Source: Apostichopus japonicus
Lineage: Eukaryota; Echinodermata; Holothuroidea; Aspidochirotida; Stichopodidae
Reading direction: 5' to 3'
DNA: 64,000 bases
Assembly: GCF_037975245.1 (NCBI RefSeq)
Contig: NC_092575.1
Location: 10,262,001-10,326,000, forward strand
Part shown: piece after piece, positions 63,601-64,000 of the stretch
Layout: every line of letters begins with the position of its first letter
Position numbering within the stretch: position 1 is the stretch's first letter
The notes under the pieces: model-generated
What the model was told of the DNA's origin: nothing
Database searches by the model: none
Seen by the model: only the letters and a program-made list of their open reading frames with translations
Made by a program: the position numbers and the translations under genes

Positions 63601-64000
63601 AGTGTGCACTGGCAAGAGTATGGTTATACAGCCTTCTTTCCTTTCCCACAGCAGAATGAATTATAATTCATTACAGTATATAAACTGCCGTATTGTGAAG
63701 CTGTATGAAGATTTCTGAATTTAACCTAATAAATTCCTGAAAGTAATAAGGTTGCACATATTCACAAAGATGTTAAATGCATCTTCAATGCATAATTTGT
63801 GTTGCAATTAACAATTTGGCTAGTTTTGTTTTATAACATTTTCAGAGATTGTCTTGAAACACACATGTAAAATTCCTTGAAGTAGAAACCAAATGGCATT
63901 TCTGACAAATTTTATTGAATTACAAATAACTTTGGCTTTAGTTCCTAAATGTTTATTGAATCACACATTGTACAGTAGCCTTGTTTGAAATTAACAATAT
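60700..64000. other. SARM1 upstream intron, no exon recognised
   Basis: AT-rich sequence with poly-G runs near 61490-61556 and one repeat R fragment near 61085-61160. The next SARM1 ARM exon was not found before the window ends. Confidence 0.45.

Overview
This is AT-rich eukaryotic genomic DNA with large introns and many repeats. No bacterial-type genes, rRNA genes or CRISPR arrays were seen. Two conserved metazoan genes can be assembled exon by exon, and they converge tail to tail. The gene content, intron sizes and repeat types (tRNA-derived SINE, hAT and TTAA-target foldback elements, AGGTCA-rich diverged repeats) suggest a marine invertebrate deuterostome. An echinoderm such as a sea cucumber is plausible, but that is inference rather than something the sequence proves.

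Left part, plus strand (about 6.3-20.6 kb): Rab35, a small GTPase of plasma-membrane and endosome recycling. Five exons run from the P-loop to the C-terminal CC prenylation site. The short first exon, carrying the start codon and the residues before the P-loop, was not found and probably lies upstream of the window. The introns hold a 135-bp tandem-repeat relic, foldback elements and a SINE.

Middle (about 20.6-35.1 kb): intergenic DNA between the two 3' ends. It contains a complete hAT-type MITE with an 8-bp target duplication (25843-26330), a 40-60 bp minisatellite (26465-27320), and a 62-65 bp minisatellite (30178-33170) split by a 1652-bp hAT-like element that also has a perfect 8-bp target duplication.

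Right part, minus strand (60.6 down to 35.1 kb): the 3' portion of SARM1, the NAD-cleaving executioner of axon degeneration and an innate-immune TIR adaptor. Seven exons cover the last ARM segment, SAM1, SAM2, the complete TIR domain and the stop codon. They join in frame into 391 residues, and the catalytic Glu and BB-loop Gly are intact. Upstream ARM exons lie beyond the right edge.

The SARM1 introns carry the most interesting structures. A roughly 620-bp TTAA-flanked MITE occurs in two opposite copies that bracket exactly two coding exons. A decayed tandem duplication of an exon end includes a decoy splice donor. An apparently pure GGAGA array runs for about 627 bp just before the last exon. 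A 1.6-kb TTAA-flanked element carries a degenerate THAP zinc-finger ORF (Kolobok-like). A dispersed repeat family has an embedded splice-donor-like core.
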